Assembly: GCA_022710245.1 (NCBI GenBank)
Contig: JAKLHH010000515.1
Span: 1 to 5,986, forward strand
DNA: 5,986 nucleotides
Direction: 5' to 3'
From: Myxococcota bacterium
GTDB lineage: Bacteria > Myxococcota > Polyangia > GCA-2747355 > JAKLHH01
This document shows, in pieces, positions 4,657 to 5,986 of the stretch. The number at the start of each line of letters is the position of its first letter. The first letter of the stretch is position 1. The notes under the pieces were generated by a model. It was not told where the DNA came from and did no database searches. It saw nothing but the letters and a program-made list of their open reading frames with translations. The position numbers and the translations under genes are program-made.

Positions 4657-5877
4657 ATGGCCAAGCACGATCCAGCCGAGGCGCTGCTGGAGACGCGGCG
4701 CGAGTTCGGCGAGCACGGCGGGGTCTGCCCCTCGATCGAGCGCTCCTCGACCTATACCGTGATGGACCCTCACATCATGCCGGAGATCTTCGAGGGTCTC
4801 CGCGGGCCGGATCGCGGCGGCTGCTTCCTCTACAGCCGGCACTTCAACCCGACCGTCGACGTGCTCGCGCGCTACCTGGCCGCGATGGAGGGCACCGAGT
4901 TCGCGCTCTGCACCGCGAGCGGCATGTCGGCCATCTCCTGCAGCCTGCTCCAGCTCTGCCGCGGCGGCGACCACATCGTCGCCTCGGACACCGTCTACGG
5001 CGGCACCCACGCCCTCCTCGGCGAGCTGCTGCCGTCCATGCAGATCACCACCACCTTCGTCGACCCGACCGATCTCGGCGCCTTCGAGCGAGCCATCCGC
5101 CCCGAGACGAAGGTGCTCTACGTGGAGACGGTCGGCAACCCGACGCTGAAGGTGGCTGACCTCCCGGCGCTCGCCGCGCTGGCGCACGGCCGCGGGCTGA
5201 AGCTCGTCGTCGACAACACCTTCACGCCGATGGTGATCTCGCCGGCCCTGCTGGGCGCCGACGTGGTCGTCTACTCGCTGACCAAGTTCGTCAACGGCGC
5301 CAGCGATCTGATCGCGGGCGCTGTCTGCGCGAGCAAGGAGCTGATCATCGACCTGATGGGGCTCCACAACGGCCGCGTGATGCTCCTCGGCCCCACCATG
5401 GACCCGAGGGTCGCCTTCGACATCATCCAGCGCCTGCCCCACCTCGCGCTGCGCATGCGCGAGCACGGGGCGCGGACGCTCGCGCTCGCCCGCCGCCTCG
5501 AGGAGCTCAAGGTGCGGGTCTCCTACCCGGGCCTCGCCAGTCACCCCCAGCACGAGCTCTTCACCCGCATGATGAACCCTGGCTACGGCTACGGCGGCAT
5601 CCTCACCATCGACGCGGGGACCAAGGAGCGCGCCGAGCACCTGATGGAGCGGCTGCAGAACGAGCAGCGCTTCGGCCTCATCGCCGTCTCCCTCGGCTAC
5701 TTCGACACGCTGATGTCCTGCTCCAGCTCCTCGACCTCCTCGGAGATCCCTCCCGAGGACCAGAGCAAGATGGGGCTCTCGCCGGGTCTGCTGCGCGTCT
5801 CCGTCGGCTACACCGGCGCGTTCGAGAGCCGCCTCGAGCAGCTCGAGCGCGGCCTGCGCGAGGCCGGTCTCGTCTGA
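4657..5877 (+). CDS. mgl: PLP-dependent methionine gamma-lyase, plant-like type (Cys/Met metabolism family)
   Basis: The start is ATG 4657 with GGAGG at 4645-4649, 7 nt upstream. The 406-residue protein has the full fold-type I layout of the Cys/Met metabolism family. YSRHFNPT supplies Tyr59 and Arg61, which contact the PLP phosphate of the neighbouring subunit. CTASGMSAIS binds phosphate, and Tyr114 in VYGGTH stacks on the cofactor. VVDNTF carries Asp186, which pairs with the pyridine nitrogen. SLTKF carries the Schiff-base Lys210. GLLRVSVG carries Arg380 for the substrate carboxylate. Several stretches, including MLLGPTM, LRMREH, YPGLASHPQH, YGYGG, and SLGYFDTLMSCSSSSTSSE near the C-terminus, closely recall Arabidopsis methionine gamma-lyase. 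The Cys of classical bacterial lyases (Cys116 in Pseudomonas putida) is Gly116 here, as in plants. The likely reaction is methionine to methanethiol, 2-oxobutanoate and ammonia in the cytoplasm; cystathionine or homocysteine as substrate is not excluded. No methionine-pathway neighbours are in the window. Confidence 0.88.
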   Translation: MAKHDPAEALLETRREFGEHGGVCPSIERSSTYTVMDPHIMPEIFEGLRGPDRGGCFLYSRHFNPTVDVLARYLAAMEGTEFALCTASGMSAISCSLLQLCRGGDHIVASDTVYGGTHALLGELLPSMQITTTFVDPTDLGAFERAIRPETKVLYVETVGNPTLKVADLPALAALAHGRGLKLVVDNTFTPMVISPALLGADVVVYSLTKFVNGASDLIAGAVCASKELIIDLMGLHNGRVMLLGPTMDPRVAFDIIQRLPHLALRMREHGARTLALARRLEELKVRVSYPGLASHPQHELFTRMMNPGYGYGGILTIDAGTKERAEHLMERLQNEQRFGLIAVSLGYFDTLMSCSSSSTSSEIPPEDQSKMGLSPGLLRVSVGYTGAFESRLEQLERGLREAGLV

Positions 5878-5986
5878 GCCAGCAGCAGAGCGTTACGTTG
5901 ACTGCAGCTCGCGCCCCCCGGCCAGCCTGACCGCCGGTGCCGGCCCCGCGACTGACCAGCGCAACCTCCAGAGGGCACCGAGTCTC
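5878..5986. other. tail of the window with no gene seen
   Basis: These 109 bp after the lyase stop show no coding frame with typical features and no hairpin followed by a T-run. TTGACT at 5898-5903 resembles a -35 box, but no convincing -10 box lies at the right distance. Confidence 0.5.

Noticed and set aside
4600..5640. Minus-strand open frame of 346 codons over the lyase gene
   Set aside because: It is the antisense of an unmistakable PLP enzyme and has a composition typical of GC-rich shadows.
5880..5986. Terminator or promoter after the lyase gene
   Set aside because: Short GC inverted repeats such as CCGG/CCGG occur but no stable stem with a T-run; the TTGACT box has no matching -10.

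Overview
This is a very GC-rich window with strong G/C third-position bias. It carries a Ser/Thr-kinase-like gene, a lipoprotein with an Asp/Ala/Arg/Pro linker and cysteine repeats, and long simple repeats between genes. That combination suggests a myxobacterium or related deltaproteobacterial lineage (Myxococcota). This is inferred from style and gene content; no taxonomic marker is present.

Layout: (1) 1-1011, minus strand, running off the left edge: a kinase-fold protein that keeps the C-lobe but lacks the whole N-lobe and has a degenerate catalytic loop, so a probable pseudokinase. (2) 1171-2166, plus strand, divergent from it: a secreted protein of unknown function that looks internally duplicated. 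(3) 2167-2796: a 630-bp gap between converging genes, with no credible gene but three different repeat systems: a perfect 19-bp tandem duplication, three 52-53-bp hairpin-forming units, and about 20 copies of a 15/16-bp minisatellite. (4) 2797-3813, minus strand: rtcA, RNA 3'-terminal phosphate cyclase, full length with catalytic motifs intact. (5) 3812-3907: a 39-bp direct repeat at 57-bp spacing, covering the rtcA start and leader. (6) 3980-4576, plus strand: a lipoprotein with four CC-containing cysteine repeats. (7) 4657-5877, plus strand: a PLP-dependent enzyme of the Cys/Met metabolism family that most resembles the plant type of methionine gamma-lyase. (8) 5878-5986: no gene seen.

The five genes do not form an obvious pathway or operon. 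Orientation alternates, and only the lipoprotein and lyase genes are co-directional, with an 80-bp gap. The points most worth a second look are the N-lobe-less pseudokinase, the three-layer repeat region, the duplicated rtcA leader, and the plant-like methionine gamma-lyase.
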